Part shown: piece by piece, positions 8,984 to 17,330 of the stretch
Layout of the letters: the number at the start of each line of letters is the position of its first letter
Position numbering within the stretch: position 1 is the stretch's first letter
From: Thermoleptolyngbya sichuanensis A183
GTDB taxonomy: Bacteria; Cyanobacteriota; Cyanobacteriia; Elainellales; Elainellaceae
Length of the DNA: 64,000 bases
Direction of reading: 5' to 3'
Assembly (NCBI RefSeq): GCF_013177315.1
Contig: NZ_CP053661.1
Coordinates: 2,666,001-2,730,000 of the forward strand
Notes under the pieces: generated by a model
Seen by the model: the letters and a program-made list of their open reading frames with translations, nothing else
Told to the model about the DNA's origin: nothing
Database searches by the model: none
Translations under genes and position numbers: made by a program

Positions 8984-9577
8984 CTATTGCTCGATGGCAG
9001 AACGACCCTGCCGCCCCAACCGCACAATGACAAAGTGCCCAAAGTAAATCAGATAAATTACCAGCCCGACAATACCCAAAAAGCCCAGGAAAGGCAGACG
9101 ATAGTTGGCATGGAGGATATCTTTGTAAATCAGCGGGGCCTCGCGCCACACCTGGCAGAAAGACGTTGGGTAGCTTGCGTCCGAAAAGGCACATTGCAAA
9201 AAGGGAATCGTGGCGATCGCCCCCAGCGTGCTGTAGATCGTCAGCGCCCAGCGCCAGGCACTAAACACAAATTTAAGCGGGCTAGAGCGCTGGTCGTCAA
9301 TTTCCTCATTCAGGTCAACCCAGAACCACAGCCCGACGGGAATCAAAATCCGCGCCAAAAACGATGCCAGAAAGCCGATCTTCAAATCGCCAATCAGCAG
9401 ATAAACCGTAATCGCCAGCAGGCTGGAAACGCGCCAGTAAATAATCAGCAGCCGCTGCATGGCTTCAGCCTGCTTTACCGTTGCCCAGATCAGCAAAATT
9501 AGCGGCAGCAGCACTGCAAACAGCACCGCCAAACGATAGTCCATCCAAACTAGAGAGCGCAGAAGATCGGGAGACAT
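8984..9577 (-). CDS. DUF3177 family membrane protein
   Basis: The 197-aa integral membrane protein has about five hydrophobic helices, including LAVLFAVLLPLILLIWATV and LGFLGIVGLVIYLIYFGHF, and polar loops such as WVDLNEEIDD. The pattern matches the DUF3177 family that is nearly restricted to cyanobacteria. No enzymatic motif is visible and no function is established to my knowledge. It is the first gene of a probable two-gene unit with the sulfotransferase. Upstream (9578-9790) no gene is apparent before the repeat region. Confidence 0.85.
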   Translation of the reverse strand: MSPDLLRSLVWMDYRLAVLFAVLLPLILLIWATVKQAEAMQRLLIIYWRVSSLLAITVYLLIGDLKIGFLASFLARILIPVGLWFWVDLNEEIDDQRSSPLKFVFSAWRWALTIYSTLGAIATIPFLQCAFSDASYPTSFCQVWREAPLIYKDILHANYRLPFLGFLGIVGLVIYLIYFGHFVIVRLGRQGRSAIEQ

Positions 9578-9790
9578 GAGTCCAAGGGTGGAAATGATTG
9601 GAAATGAGTTGCAACGTACAGAGGGACTTGGGTCAAGCCCTGCTTTAGCCGAAGAACATCTAAGAGCCTTATCCAGTGTAAGACCTTATGTAAGACCTTA
9701 CCGGCCTTATCCCGCAGATTTCTGCCGTGGCTCACGGCACGTCGGCAAGAATCGTATTGCTGATGCAAAAGGTTGGTCTGACGACTGCTA

Positions 9791-9952
9791 AGAGGATGTT
9801 TGAAAAGTCCTACTGTTTGTAGCAAAGCGTGCAAGATCCCCTAAATCCCCCTTAAAAAGGGGGACTTTAAGGCGGTTTCCCCCTTTTTAAGGGGGGCTAG
9901 GGGGGATCTCTGAGTGCTTGACATTACAGGCGATACCTTTTTAAACACCCTC
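9791..9952. mobile_element. MITE-1, copy A (162 bp)
   Basis: The terminal inverted repeats are GAGGATGTTTGAAAAG on the left and the complement of GAGGGTGTTTAAAAAG on the right. TA flanks both sides (9789-9790 and 9953-9954). The interior holds two opposed C/G-rich palindromic blocks around ATCCCCCT. No coding capacity is seen. Further copies are at 34626-34788 and, interrupted, at 36467-38078. MITE-3 begins immediately after its right TA. Confidence 0.85.
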
Positions 9953-9954
9953 TA

Positions 9955-10093
9955 AGAGCTAATTTATGAAGCAAATCTTAAGAAGCCTGAAACTCTTGGC
10001 ATGTGTGGCTTTGAGGTCATGTTTGCCCAGGAAAAGCAGTTTCTCGGAAATCCTTGATTAACAAGGCTTTCAGGCTCCTTTACAAATTAGCTC
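9955..10093. mobile_element. MITE-3, copy A (139 bp)
   Basis: The ends are AGAGCTAATTTA on the left and the complement of GAGCTAATTTGTA on the right, with TA on both sides (9953-9954 and 10094-10095). The interior is nearly identical to 22036-22174 and to the interrupted copy at 36668-37939. It is non-coding. The element shares its left TA with the right end of MITE-1 copy A, so the two insertions abut. Confidence 0.85.
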
Positions 10094-10110
10094 TAAGACG
10101 GCTGCTAAAT

Positions 10111-10152
10111 TGTAACCAGACTTGTGTAACCAGACTCGTGTAACCAGACTTG
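10111..10152. repeat. 14-bp tandem repeat, three copies
   Basis: Three head-to-tail copies of TGTAACCAGACTTG, the middle one with a single T-to-C change (ACTCG). They lie in the non-coding gap between MITE-3 and the hairpins that follow. Confidence 0.85.
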
Positions 10153-10176
10153 TAGCTGAATCTTTAAAAGAAAAAT

Positions 10177-10206
10177 GCCTGACCTTATAAGCCCCCAAGG
10201 TCAGGC
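10177..10206 (-). terminator. hairpin with T-run on the minus strand
   Basis: A perfect 10-bp stem (GCCTGACCTT with its complement AAGGTCAGGC) encloses a 10-base loop containing GCCCCC. Read on the minus strand the stem is followed by ATTTTTCTTTT, as in a rho-independent terminator. No recognised protein gene ends here on that strand, so it may terminate a short leftward RNA. A second hairpin follows at 10236-10277. Confidence 0.55.
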
Positions 10207-10235
10207 AGTTCACCTGTAAGGACGCCTTCTGAGCA

Positions 10236-10277
10236 GGAACACTAACGATTCAATTGCCCCCTAATCGCTAGTGTTCC
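10236..10277. ncRNA. strong stem-loop, candidate small-RNA element
   Basis: GGAACACTAACGATT pairs with AATCGCTAGTGTTCC over 15 positions with one mismatch, enclosing a loop with GCCCCC. The neighbouring hairpin at 10177-10206 has a similar C-rich loop. Two such hairpins, one ending in a minus-strand T-run, could belong to a leftward small RNA of roughly 100 nt. No known RNA family is recognised. The stretch from 10278 to 10636 shows nothing else that I can support. Confidence 0.3.
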
Positions 10278-10636
10278 GAATGCGTTCTCCAGAGTTATCC
10301 ATATTCTGCAATTTCTTGAATTCAATTTCCCTGAGATTTTTACTGAACTCTGTGGGGCAGTTTTGCGAAAAGGTGCTATTGGATACGGGAATTTCCATTG
10401 ACAATTCTGTGATTTGTCGGGTAATCAATCAACCGTTTTCCGATAGTGGGGGTTAGAAATGAGCCTGACGCACTCAGGAGTCTAAAAATTTGAATCAATC
10501 TGCTCCTGCTTGGATGACCATTCCAGACGGACAAATGCTAGGCTCGAAAAAATGCTGCTTGTCAGGGCTTTGAGGTGCTGCGTTAAAGAGGACGTTGCGC
10601 CAGAGAACTGCTGAGGGCGATCGCCACGATCCAACC

Positions 10637-11467
10637 ATGCTCACCCCCATCACCGAAGACGTTTTTAAGCAACTGATTCCCGCTGTCGCCACAGCGCAGC
10701 AGTATCGCTACTACTGGGGCAAGTTTCAGGATGTGCTGAGTCGCGTGCTGATTTCGGTCGTGGGGGCGCTGCTGGGGTTGGTGCTGCGGGCAATTTTGCC
10801 GCCCAACTTTTGGTTTGAAATTCTGGAATTCAGCGTGGCGATTATTGCAGGTCTGTACTGGTTGTGGGGGCCCGCTTACCAGGCTGGCCGCCGCAATGCG
10901 GAATATCGCCGCTTTCCTTACGCTGGCTTTTGGCAGGGCGAGGTGTCCGATGTCTACATTACTGAAGATCTCGTCGGCACCGAAGAACGGGTCAACAAGC
11001 AGGGCGAACTGGTGGTCGTCGAAAATCGGCAGCGACGGCTGAACCTAGAATTAGCCGATGAAGCAGGCTACTTAGGCAAGGTAAAGGTGCCCCTGGTGCG
11101 CGACCATCGGGTGATTCGTCCGGGCGATCGCGCTCAACTAGTTGCCATCTCCAATCGCCCCGATCTCGACCCCGTTTTGGAGCTATCCGATGTCTACATG
11201 GCGGATTACGGGCTGTGGGTCAGCGACTATCCCTATCTGAATCGAGAGGTGTTTTCAGGCATCAGCCAGCAGATCAGCCGTCGCGCTGGCGAACCCAGCC
11301 CAAAGCGCCGCCGCGACCGTGCTAGTGACCCTGCCTACGACCCCGGCCTTTATGAAGCGCCGCCGCGTCGGACTGAGCGCTCTGGTCGCCCCCGTCAGGC
11401 TGATAGCTTTCGCCAAGAGCCCCGTAGCCGACCGCCCAAGCGCCGCACGCCCCGCCGCGAATTTTGA
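10637..11467 (+). CDS. conserved-type cyanobacterial membrane protein with basic C-terminal tail
   Basis: The ATG at 10637 (MLTPITED) is chosen over an upstream frame extension at 10595. The 276-aa product has a soluble N terminus and two adjacent membrane helices (VLISVVGALLGLVL and FSVAIIAGLYWLW). A cytosolic-looking beta domain contains GFWQGEVSDVYITED. The disordered tail is very rich in Arg, Pro and Ser (last 60 residues). Homologues that I associate with it occur only in cyanobacteria and carry no secure function. Some databases label them phosphate-transport permease, but no such motif is visible here. Confidence 0.7.
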   Translation: MLTPITEDVFKQLIPAVATAQQYRYYWGKFQDVLSRVLISVVGALLGLVLRAILPPNFWFEILEFSVAIIAGLYWLWGPAYQAGRRNAEYRRFPYAGFWQGEVSDVYITEDLVGTEERVNKQGELVVVENRQRRLNLELADEAGYLGKVKVPLVRDHRVIRPGDRAQLVAISNRPDLDPVLELSDVYMADYGLWVSDYPYLNREVFSGISQQISRRAGEPSPKRRRDRASDPAYDPGLYEAPPRRTERSGRPRQADSFRQEPRSRPPKRRTPRREF

Positions 11468-11477
11468 TAAAAACTTA

Positions 11478-11507
11478 GACCTCTAACTCCCAAAGAAGTC
11501 AGAGGTC
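11478..11507. terminator. inverted repeat between convergent genes
   Basis: GACCTCTAACT pairs with AGTCAGAGGTC (11 positions, one G-T) around a short loop. On the plus strand it follows the stop at 11467 by ten bases without a T-run. On the minus strand it is followed by TAAGTTTTTATC. It could therefore end both the rightward membrane-protein gene and the leftward ycf65 transcript. Confidence 0.5.
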
Positions 11508-11643
11508 AAACAAATGAACACCATCACTCGCAGGATGTGTTAGCGTCAGCATCATGCACCAAAGCCCTGAGGGGCAGTGCGCTACGGCTACGCCCAACAG
11601 CACCCTACAGTACTCAAATCATTTATGAAATAGCGGTAGATGC

Positions 11644-11943
11644 TCAGGCGCTTCCCGTAAAAGTAACTTCTGGAAACTTGCTTTGCGCTTCGGCCATGGA
11701 CTTTTTCTTGCCCTCTTCTTGCCAGTAGTTGATGACTTCTGTGGCTTTGTTGAGCAGTTCTACCCGGTCAGCTTCGGCGATCCAGTGCTTCGCCTCTAGC
11801 TCGGTCTTGAGCTGTTCCCACGCATCATTGCGGGGCCAGAAGAAATAGGATGTCAGCGGGCTGGTTCCCTTTCCGACGACTTGGTCTACTGCCAGAGCCA
11901 CGTTGTTATCTAGCCAGAGAACCTTGAGAATGAACTTCGACAA
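11644..11943 (-). CDS. ycf65: ribosomal protein PSRP-3 / Ycf65
   Basis: The product (99 aa from the TTG at 11943) matches cyanobacterial and plastid Ycf65. Diagnostic stretches are [37 protein letters not shown] and [22 protein letters not shown]-3 is a small-subunit ribosomal protein specific to cyanobacteria and chloroplasts. The TTG start gives the usual N terminus (M)SKFILKV and sits five bases after GGAGG, so it is preferred over the TTG at 11976, which would add eleven residues. It converges with the membrane-protein gene at 10637-11467. Confidence 0.92.
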   Translation of the reverse strand: MSKFILKVLWLDNNVALAVDQVVGKGTSPLTSYFFWPRNDAWEQLKTELEAKHWIAEADRVELLNKATEVINYWQEEGKKKSMAEAQSKFPEVTFTGSA

Positions 11944-12087
11944 TCGCACCTCCAGGACAGTCCGGGCTGCCTTCAAAAACTCTACAATCCTCTATAGTAA
12001 ATTACGAACTGGCGCGATCGCCAATATTCTTGGTTAGATTTGTCCTGAGCTAATTTTTTTTCTAGAATTTTTTCCCAAACGATTCCT

Positions 12088-12906
12088 ATGCAGCAGGCGA
12101 TCGCCATTCTAGTGTTTGATATCGACGGCGTAATCCGCGACGTGAGCAATTCCTACCGCCGCGCCCTAGCAGACACCGTAGAAGCCTTTACCAACGGTCA
12201 TTTCCGTCCCTCCCAGGCAGAGATCGATCAGCTCAAAGCCGAAGGGTTGTGGAACAACGACTGGGAAGCGTCTCAAGAGCTAATCTACCGCTACTACAAA
12301 CGGCAGGGAAGCGAGCGATTGCAGCTTGATGTGTCCTACGAAAAAGTGGTGGATTTCTTTCAGCGGCGCTATCGCGGAGCCATTCTAGACGATCCCGATC
12401 GGTGGGATGGCTACATCACCCAAGAGCCACTGCTGGTCGATGCGGCCCACTTGCTTGAACTGAAAGCCAACGCAATTCCCTGGGGATTTTTTAGCGGGGC
12501 GACGCGGGGATCGGCGACCTACGTTTTGCAGCGCCGATTGGGACTGCACGATCCGATTTTAATTGCGATGGAAGATGCCCCCGGCAAGCCCGACCCGACG
12601 GGGTTGCTGCAAACGGTGGCGCAAATCGAGGCTCGGTTTGGGTTGTCTAACCTGCTGCCGGTGGTGTATGTGGGCGATACGGTGGCGGATATGCAGACGG
12701 TGACGGCGGCGAAAGCTGTGGCGGGCGATCGCCCCTGGATAGGTGTGGGCGTGCTGCCGCCCCATGCCCAGTCCCCCGCCGACTACGCCGCCGCCTATAC
12801 CGACAAGCTCCACACCGCAGGCGCAGTCCGCGTGGTGAATACTGTCCGAGAACTGACACCGCCCTCCGTTGCCAAACTGCTAGACTCTCACGGGCACCTG
12901 GGATAG
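12088..12906 (+). CDS. HAD-family hydrolase, TIGR01548-like
   Basis: The 272-aa protein opens with the HAD motif I strand LVFDIDGVIRDVS, whose two aspartates are the nucleophile and acid/base. It continues with motif II (GFFSGATRG), the KPDPTGL segment with the motif III lysine, and motif IV VVYVGDTVADM. The length and the cap region with WNNDWEAS resemble the TIGR01548 subfamily found in cyanobacteria. The substrate is unknown, most likely a phosphomonoester. Its last 19 bases overlap the 3' end of the opposite-strand gene that closes the E-rich cluster. Confidence 0.85.
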   Translation: MQQAIAILVFDIDGVIRDVSNSYRRALADTVEAFTNGHFRPSQAEIDQLKAEGLWNNDWEASQELIYRYYKRQGSERLQLDVSYEKVVDFFQRRYRGAILDDPDRWDGYITQEPLLVDAAHLLELKANAIPWGFFSGATRGSATYVLQRRLGLHDPILIAMEDAPGKPDPTGLLQTVAQIEARFGLSNLLPVVYVGDTVADMQTVTAAKAVAGDRPWIGVGVLPPHAQSPADYAAAYTDKLHTAGAVRVVNTVRELTPPSVAKLLDSHGHLG

Positions 12907-14162
12907 AGCGACTTGGTGGGCGTGCGGCGGGGACTCAGCACCAGCACCGAATCCATAAACTGTTTCAACTCGGCCTGGTGGGCTGGCGAACTTACGGCCG
13001 CTTGCAGGTGTCGCAGCACCAGTTGGATAAAGCGGCGACTGGCGGCGATCGCCGCGCGGGTGGGCATATTGCTCAGGTTAATATAATCACGCGGATCACC
13101 AAAGAAAACCCGCCCGTTGGGTTGACGCATCGGCATGACGCGATGTTCGTGCGGATAAGATAGCCCGCCCATCCCAAAGTAGCGGATAAACCGGATGGCT
13201 CCCGCTCCCCCATTTTCGCGCTCCGTGTGGGCAGATGAGTAAGAATCCTGAATCAGGTGCAGCGCCTCGCCCAGCCACTCAAAGGCGGCTTCTCGTGTTG
13301 GGGCAGCCATGATTCGCTGGTAGATAGCCACAAGCTGCTGTCGCGCTTCGGCGAGGGCTTCCTCTAGCGACTGGCACTTGTGGCGGCGCAGCATGTGGCG
13401 GCGCTGTTGCGAGGGCTTAAAGTGGTTTGTGATTTTTTCAAGATCCACCCGGCGCACGCCCCGATTCATGGCATTTAGTTCAGCAGGGGTGATGGGTAGT
13501 CCTTTGGCAGCCTCCCGATTCAGGGTTTCATGCCCCGGCGGAATGCGGCGTTTAATATCTTCCACAACGAACGGATCGGCTTCAAGTTCGGCCGCCGTTT
13601 CTTGCAAAGTTTCCAGATATTGCTGCTGCACCCGCGCATCGAATGAGCGTGGCGTATTAGATACAATTATCTGTTCCAGCTTAGATTCAAATTCTTGTTC
13701 CAGCTTAGATTCAAATTCCCATTCAAATTCAGATTCCAGTTCCCATTCTGCTTCGCGCTGTTTGGGTGGAGCAGTGCGGGCAACAGGCGGCAAATCTGCC
13801 CCCTGCTCTAGCGCCGTCACCAGCACAATCCGGTTGCCGTTTTCGCCGCCAGGCCGATAGACAATTGGTACGCCCCGCACCACGGTCAGACGAGTGTTGT
13901 AGCCGGGGCGGGTTTGGCGATAGTGCTTGGCCGCGCGAAACTCGCGGACGAAGGTGCGCGGATCGAACCGCACGCCTTTGGAGGCTAGCCGTTGCAAAAA
14001 GCGCTGGGTGAAATGAACAGTGGGTAAAAAGCCCTGCCGCTTGAGATAGGCGGCAAATCGTTGAGCGATGCTGCGTCCGGCTTGCCCCCGGCGGCCAAAT
14101 TCATCTTCAAACTCCGGAGCGGCCGAGCCGTTCTGGAGCGCTTTAGTTGAAAACGAGTTCAT
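12888..14162 (-). CDS. multidomain protein with zinc phospholipase C-like signature and E-rich insert
   Basis: From the ATG at 14162 the product is 424 aa; an upstream ATG at 14222 would add 20 residues translated from heptamer repeat DNA. Residues are numbered from 14162. Residues 50-120 (HFTQRFLQRLASKG ... VVRGVPIVYRP ... RIVLVTAL) resemble small DUF4258-type toxin folds, which is a weak inference. Residues about 138-164 are an acidic aromatic stretch (EWELESEFEWEFES) like the two paralogues at 18771-20638. Residues 298-315, GEALHLIQDSYSSAHTER, match the H-x3-D-x5-H metal signature of zinc-dependent phospholipase C and S1/P1-like folds. It is the last gene of the six-gene leftward cluster. 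Confidence 0.6.
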   Translation of the reverse strand: MNSFSTKALQNGSAAPEFEDEFGRRGQAGRSIAQRFAAYLKRQGFLPTVHFTQRFLQRLASKGVRFDPRTFVREFRAAKHYRQTRPGYNTRLTVVRGVPIVYRPGGENGNRIVLVTALEQGADLPPVARTAPPKQREAEWELESEFEWEFESKLEQEFESKLEQIIVSNTPRSFDARVQQQYLETLQETAAELEADPFVVEDIKRRIPPGHETLNREAAKGLPITPAELNAMNRGVRRVDLEKITNHFKPSQQRRHMLRRHKCQSLEEALAEARQQLVAIYQRIMAAPTREAAFEWLGEALHLIQDSYSSAHTERENGGAGAIRFIRYFGMGGLSYPHEHRVMPMRQPNGRVFFGDPRDYINLSNMPTRAAIAASRRFIQLVLRHLQAAVSSPAHQAELKQFMDSVLVLSPRRTPTKSLYPRCP

Positions 14163-14186
14163 AGTGATCGAAGGGGAATAGTGTTG

Positions 14187-14306
14187 ATTTTGGATTTTAG
14201 GTTGGCGATTTTGGCTAGACATTCTGGATTGGCGATTTTGGATTGCGATCGCTCAGTCCGGTTCAATCCACAATCCAAAATCTAAAATCCAAAATCTAAA
14301 ATCCAA
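14187..14306. repeat. heptamer short tandem repeats (AAAATCC type)
   Basis: Units of AAAATCC/AAAATCT run tandemly at 14272-14306, and the reverse-oriented equivalent (GATTTTGGATT) recurs at 14187-14245. The same heptamer family is seen at 40833-40867 and 58538-58569. Part of it would be read as protein if translation of the neighbouring leftward gene began at 14222. Confidence 0.8.
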
Positions 14307-14343
14307 CCCAATTGAAGCGGCACATGACTGGGGCGATCGCCCT

Positions 14344-15468
14344 CTAACCTTGCCCTGCCCTGAGTGGCGCGACGTTGCCGTTGCGGCCAGCATTGATGGG
14401 GACGACGCGCTGGGTGTGGCCGCGAAAGGCAATCCCCAGCACCTCGGCACTGGTCAGCCATTCTTCGGACACATCAGCGATTTCCCGCAGCAGGGCTTCA
14501 AATTCCGCCCGCGAGCTGTTGAGGATATACTTTTGTGCCAGCCAGCGAATGACCGATCGCCCGGAAGTTGCCATGCGGTGACGCTGCGAAGCGTTGACGT
14601 GCTTGTTGAAATAGCGCAGCATCACTTCTTCCACCACATCCCAGGCGTTTTCTGCACCGAACAGCTTGCGAACGTCTTCGGCCCCCAGAATGCGGAAGGC
14701 TTCGTCGAGCAGTTGCAGCGTCTCAATGCGAAATACGTTAACGTGTCCATAGGAATTCCACTTCAGGTTATTCCGCAAGTCCAGTCCGGCACGACGCACG
14801 GTGGCGATGCTGCCAAAGCTGGGATCGTAGGCGCGTTCGCGAATCACGTCGGAAATACGTTTGTCGCGCCAGAAGGCGGCCACGCTGTTGATGAACTGCG
14901 TGAACATCCCGTGGAATTGGGCGTTTGGCTTGGCGCTGGGCATGGGCGGTGTGGTGGTGTAGCCAAACACGCGGCGGTAGGTCTGCATTCGGTTGCGCTC
15001 GGCATAGCGGAGGATGCTGCGACGGTCAAACCGATACAGCCCGTAGGCTCCTTCGCCCGTCGAAAGGCGGACTGCCCCGGCATCGAATAGCTCTTGCAGC
15101 TTGCGGATGGCACGAAACACGCCGACGGTTTCCATCTGATACAGATAATATAAATCGGCGACAGATAAGATGCGATCGCTCGCAACTTGTTCGTCATAAT
15201 CTTCCACGCCTTGGGGCAGGCGGGTTTCGTCGATGCCCTTGGCAGCATCCTTACCAATGCCGATCAGATCAGCGAGTCCGCCATCAGCAGGAATCGGCGC
15301 AGCAGCATTAGCGGCGATCGCCTGCGCTAACATATCTTCGATGCGCTGAGTCAGTGCGTCCGCAAGCTGGGGATTTTGGATCAACTGCGGCCCGAGCTGA
15401 TCGACGAGCGTTTCCTTTAGCGCGGCAATGCGGTCGAGTAAACTTTGGTTTTCTCCGGTGGTGGTCAT
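14344..15468 (-). CDS. unknown 374-aa protein of the E-rich cluster
   Basis: A GAGGAGAAA Shine-Dalgarno lies 7 bases before the ATG at 15468. The protein is soluble. It has a helical N-terminal 85 residues, then a region with SVADLYYLYQMETVGVF and a Tyr/Arg-rich part (YAERNRMQTYRRVFGYTTTPP). A long helical C-terminal half includes FNKHVNASQRHRMATSGRS. No catalytic motif, signal peptide or membrane segment is visible. I do not recognise the family. It lies 161 bases downstream of the transthyretin-domain gene and 181 upstream of the phospholipase-like gene, all on the same strand. Confidence 0.7.
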   Translation of the reverse strand: MTTTGENQSLLDRIAALKETLVDQLGPQLIQNPQLADALTQRIEDMLAQAIAANAAAPIPADGGLADLIGIGKDAAKGIDETRLPQGVEDYDEQVASDRILSVADLYYLYQMETVGVFRAIRKLQELFDAGAVRLSTGEGAYGLYRFDRRSILRYAERNRMQTYRRVFGYTTTPPMPSAKPNAQFHGMFTQFINSVAAFWRDKRISDVIRERAYDPSFGSIATVRRAGLDLRNNLKWNSYGHVNVFRIETLQLLDEAFRILGAEDVRKLFGAENAWDVVEEVMLRYFNKHVNASQRHRMATSGRSVIRWLAQKYILNSSRAEFEALLREIADVSEEWLTSAEVLGIAFRGHTQRVVPINAGRNGNVAPLRAGQG

Positions 15469-15629
15469 GGGAATTTCTCCTCGAACAAGGGCTTAGTCAG
15501 GGATGAGTAGAGTGGATTAAGGATGGCTTGTTGCCAGCCTAGATTTCGCAGGTTTTGGCTGTGGCTATCGACTTGGCTGCGATTCATGCTTACCGAGCGA
15601 TTCACCATTGCGTTTGCTGTCATCGGAGA

Positions 15630-17324
15630 TCAATCGAGATCGTCGGGCGTGTCGCCAGAGGGCAATGTTACTTGCTCTGCCAGTTGACGCACCTGATAAA
15701 GCTGATAAGCCAGATCGCGCAGCGCCCGAATCACCCCTTCGCGGCGGAAGGCGGCGTTGGGAATGGGCGTATAGGTAGTGGCCTGGGTTAGCACCATGAG
15801 GCGATCGCTCGTCTCGGAAATTACCCGAATGCCCAGCTTGCCGCCCGATTTCGCCAGCAGCGGCCCCTCTTCAGAGGCAAATCGCCAGACCCAATTCAGC
15901 AGCCCCTCTATGCTCATCGAGTCGCGCAGTTGTGCGGTGTCCTCGAATGAATATCCAGTGCCGTCCGGCAGCGGAAATGCAGGGCGGGGAACACCGTAGG
16001 AAAGCTCTATGTCCTCTTCATCAGCCTCAGCGCGGGTGAAGTCGATATAGACCGACAGCCGTTCCTCTGGCCCCAGGAAGAATAGCTCCATAATCCGGTA
16101 GACCTCCTGCACCGACTCGGCCACCACCGCCAGCGCCTGCGACAGCCGCACCAACTGCGTACCAATGTAGGCTCCAGCGCTGGAATCCTGAGTGCGCTTG
16201 TAGTCTACCCAGCTCCGCCGCAGCGATTGCAAATAGTCTTTCAGCGTCAGGAAGTTGCTGTAGTTTTGCTCCTCTTCGACCGTGTTGATTTGCCCACGCA
16301 CCAGGCCAAAATATTCCGCCAGTTTCTTGAGTTGGCCACCGGGGCGCTGATTGCCACTGTCCGCGTCTTCACCCAGCAGCAGTTGAAACAGGTTATCCAC
16401 CCGCAAAATTCGTGGGCCACCCCGTGCGCCCAGTTCCACCAAGAGTTCCTGCATTTCCGTGCGGATGATGGAGCGGGTGGCTTCCATGTTTTCGCGGTCG
16501 GCAGAGGGCTTCAGCGGTGTGAGGGCATTTAGCAATCGAATACCGTCCTGAATCGCCGTTTTTGCCCGGTGATAGAGGCTGGCCTGTGCCCCGGTGATGC
16601 CGCCCCCCAGGTCGGAGGCGCGGACGCTGACGGATTGCGGATTCCAGTCGTAGATCGTGCGGCCATCGACCTGACGAGCGGTGAAGGTCTGCGTCAGCGT
16701 GTCTACCAGAGTTTTTGGGTTGTCCGTGCGCTGGATGTGGCCCAAAATGCCGCCTAGGGCGCTTTCCACAATGCCTTGCAGGTCGCCGCCAGGGCTGGCC
16801 GGAGCCGAAACAGATGCCATTCTGCCCGTCCGGTGGATTTGATCCAGGCTGGGCAGTACGTCCACCACCTGCAACTGGCCGGGTTTGTCTTTGGAAGGCT
16901 GGGCGGGCGGACGTTTGGATTGCTCAAGACTCGGCACCTCTAACGCCACTAATTCTATGCTGTAGGACGTTGCCTGACCCTCTAGCTTGACCTGATGCGG
17001 GCCTTGTCTGGGGTCTGGTGGAGTGACAGGGGTTCTCAGTGGCTCCAAGGAGAAATCGGGACGAATCTCTGTTTCTCCCAAAAATTCGCTATCCCGAAAG
17101 AGTTTGAAATACACATCGGGTGTTGGTTCTGTTTCTCCGGGATCTTGGCGAAAGTCTTCCTTGGTAAAGGAGATTTCAAAGTAGCCCTGGGTATCCGTCC
17201 GGGAAACGCCGATCAGGTCATCATATTGTCGGTCTTTGTCGTGGAGTTCTACGCGGATGCCAGCTTCGGATTGGCTTTGGTTTTTGACCACACGCCCGCG
17301 AAGCGTGTACCTGTCTCGTTTCAT
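15630..17324 (-). CDS. 564-aa protein with N-terminal transthyretin/carboxypeptidase-regulatory-like domain
   Basis: Residues 1-100 look like a transthyretin-like beta-sandwich: GRVVKNQSQSEAGIRVELHD, then TDTQGYFEISFTKEDF and DVYFKLFRDSEFLGETEI. A Pro/Lys linker leads to a long mainly helical region (200-560) of unknown family. The segment MELFFLGPEERLSVYIDFTRA suggests a further small domain. The AAGGAGAT ribosome site overlaps the stop codon of the upstream zincin gene, with only 6 bases between the genes, so the two are translationally coupled. Function unknown; a binding or scaffold role is a guess. Confidence 0.7.
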   Translation of the reverse strand: MKRDRYTLRGRVVKNQSQSEAGIRVELHDKDRQYDDLIGVSRTDTQGYFEISFTKEDFRQDPGETEPTPDVYFKLFRDSEFLGETEIRPDFSLEPLRTPVTPPDPRQGPHQVKLEGQATSYSIELVALEVPSLEQSKRPPAQPSKDKPGQLQVVDVLPSLDQIHRTGRMASVSAPASPGGDLQGIVESALGGILGHIQRTDNPKTLVDTLTQTFTARQVDGRTIYDWNPQSVSVRASDLGGGITGAQASLYHRAKTAIQDGIRLLNALTPLKPSADRENMEATRSIIRTEMQELLVELGARGGPRILRVDNLFQLLLGEDADSGNQRPGGQLKKLAEYFGLVRGQINTVEEEQNYSNFLTLKDYLQSLRRSWVDYKRTQDSSAGAYIGTQLVRLSQALAVVAESVQEVYRIMELFFLGPEERLSVYIDFTRAEADEEDIELSYGVPRPAFPLPDGTGYSFEDTAQLRDSMSIEGLLNWVWRFASEEGPLLAKSGGKLGIRVISETSDRLMVLTQATTYTPIPNAAFRREGVIRALRDLAYQLYQVRQLAEQVTLPSGDTPDDLD

Positions 17325-17330
17325 GCTGCG

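Noticed and set aside
10271..10456. Rightward 61-codon frame starting at a GTG
   Set aside because: The start lies inside the 3' arm of a strong hairpin, there is no ribosome site, and the sequence has no recognisable features.
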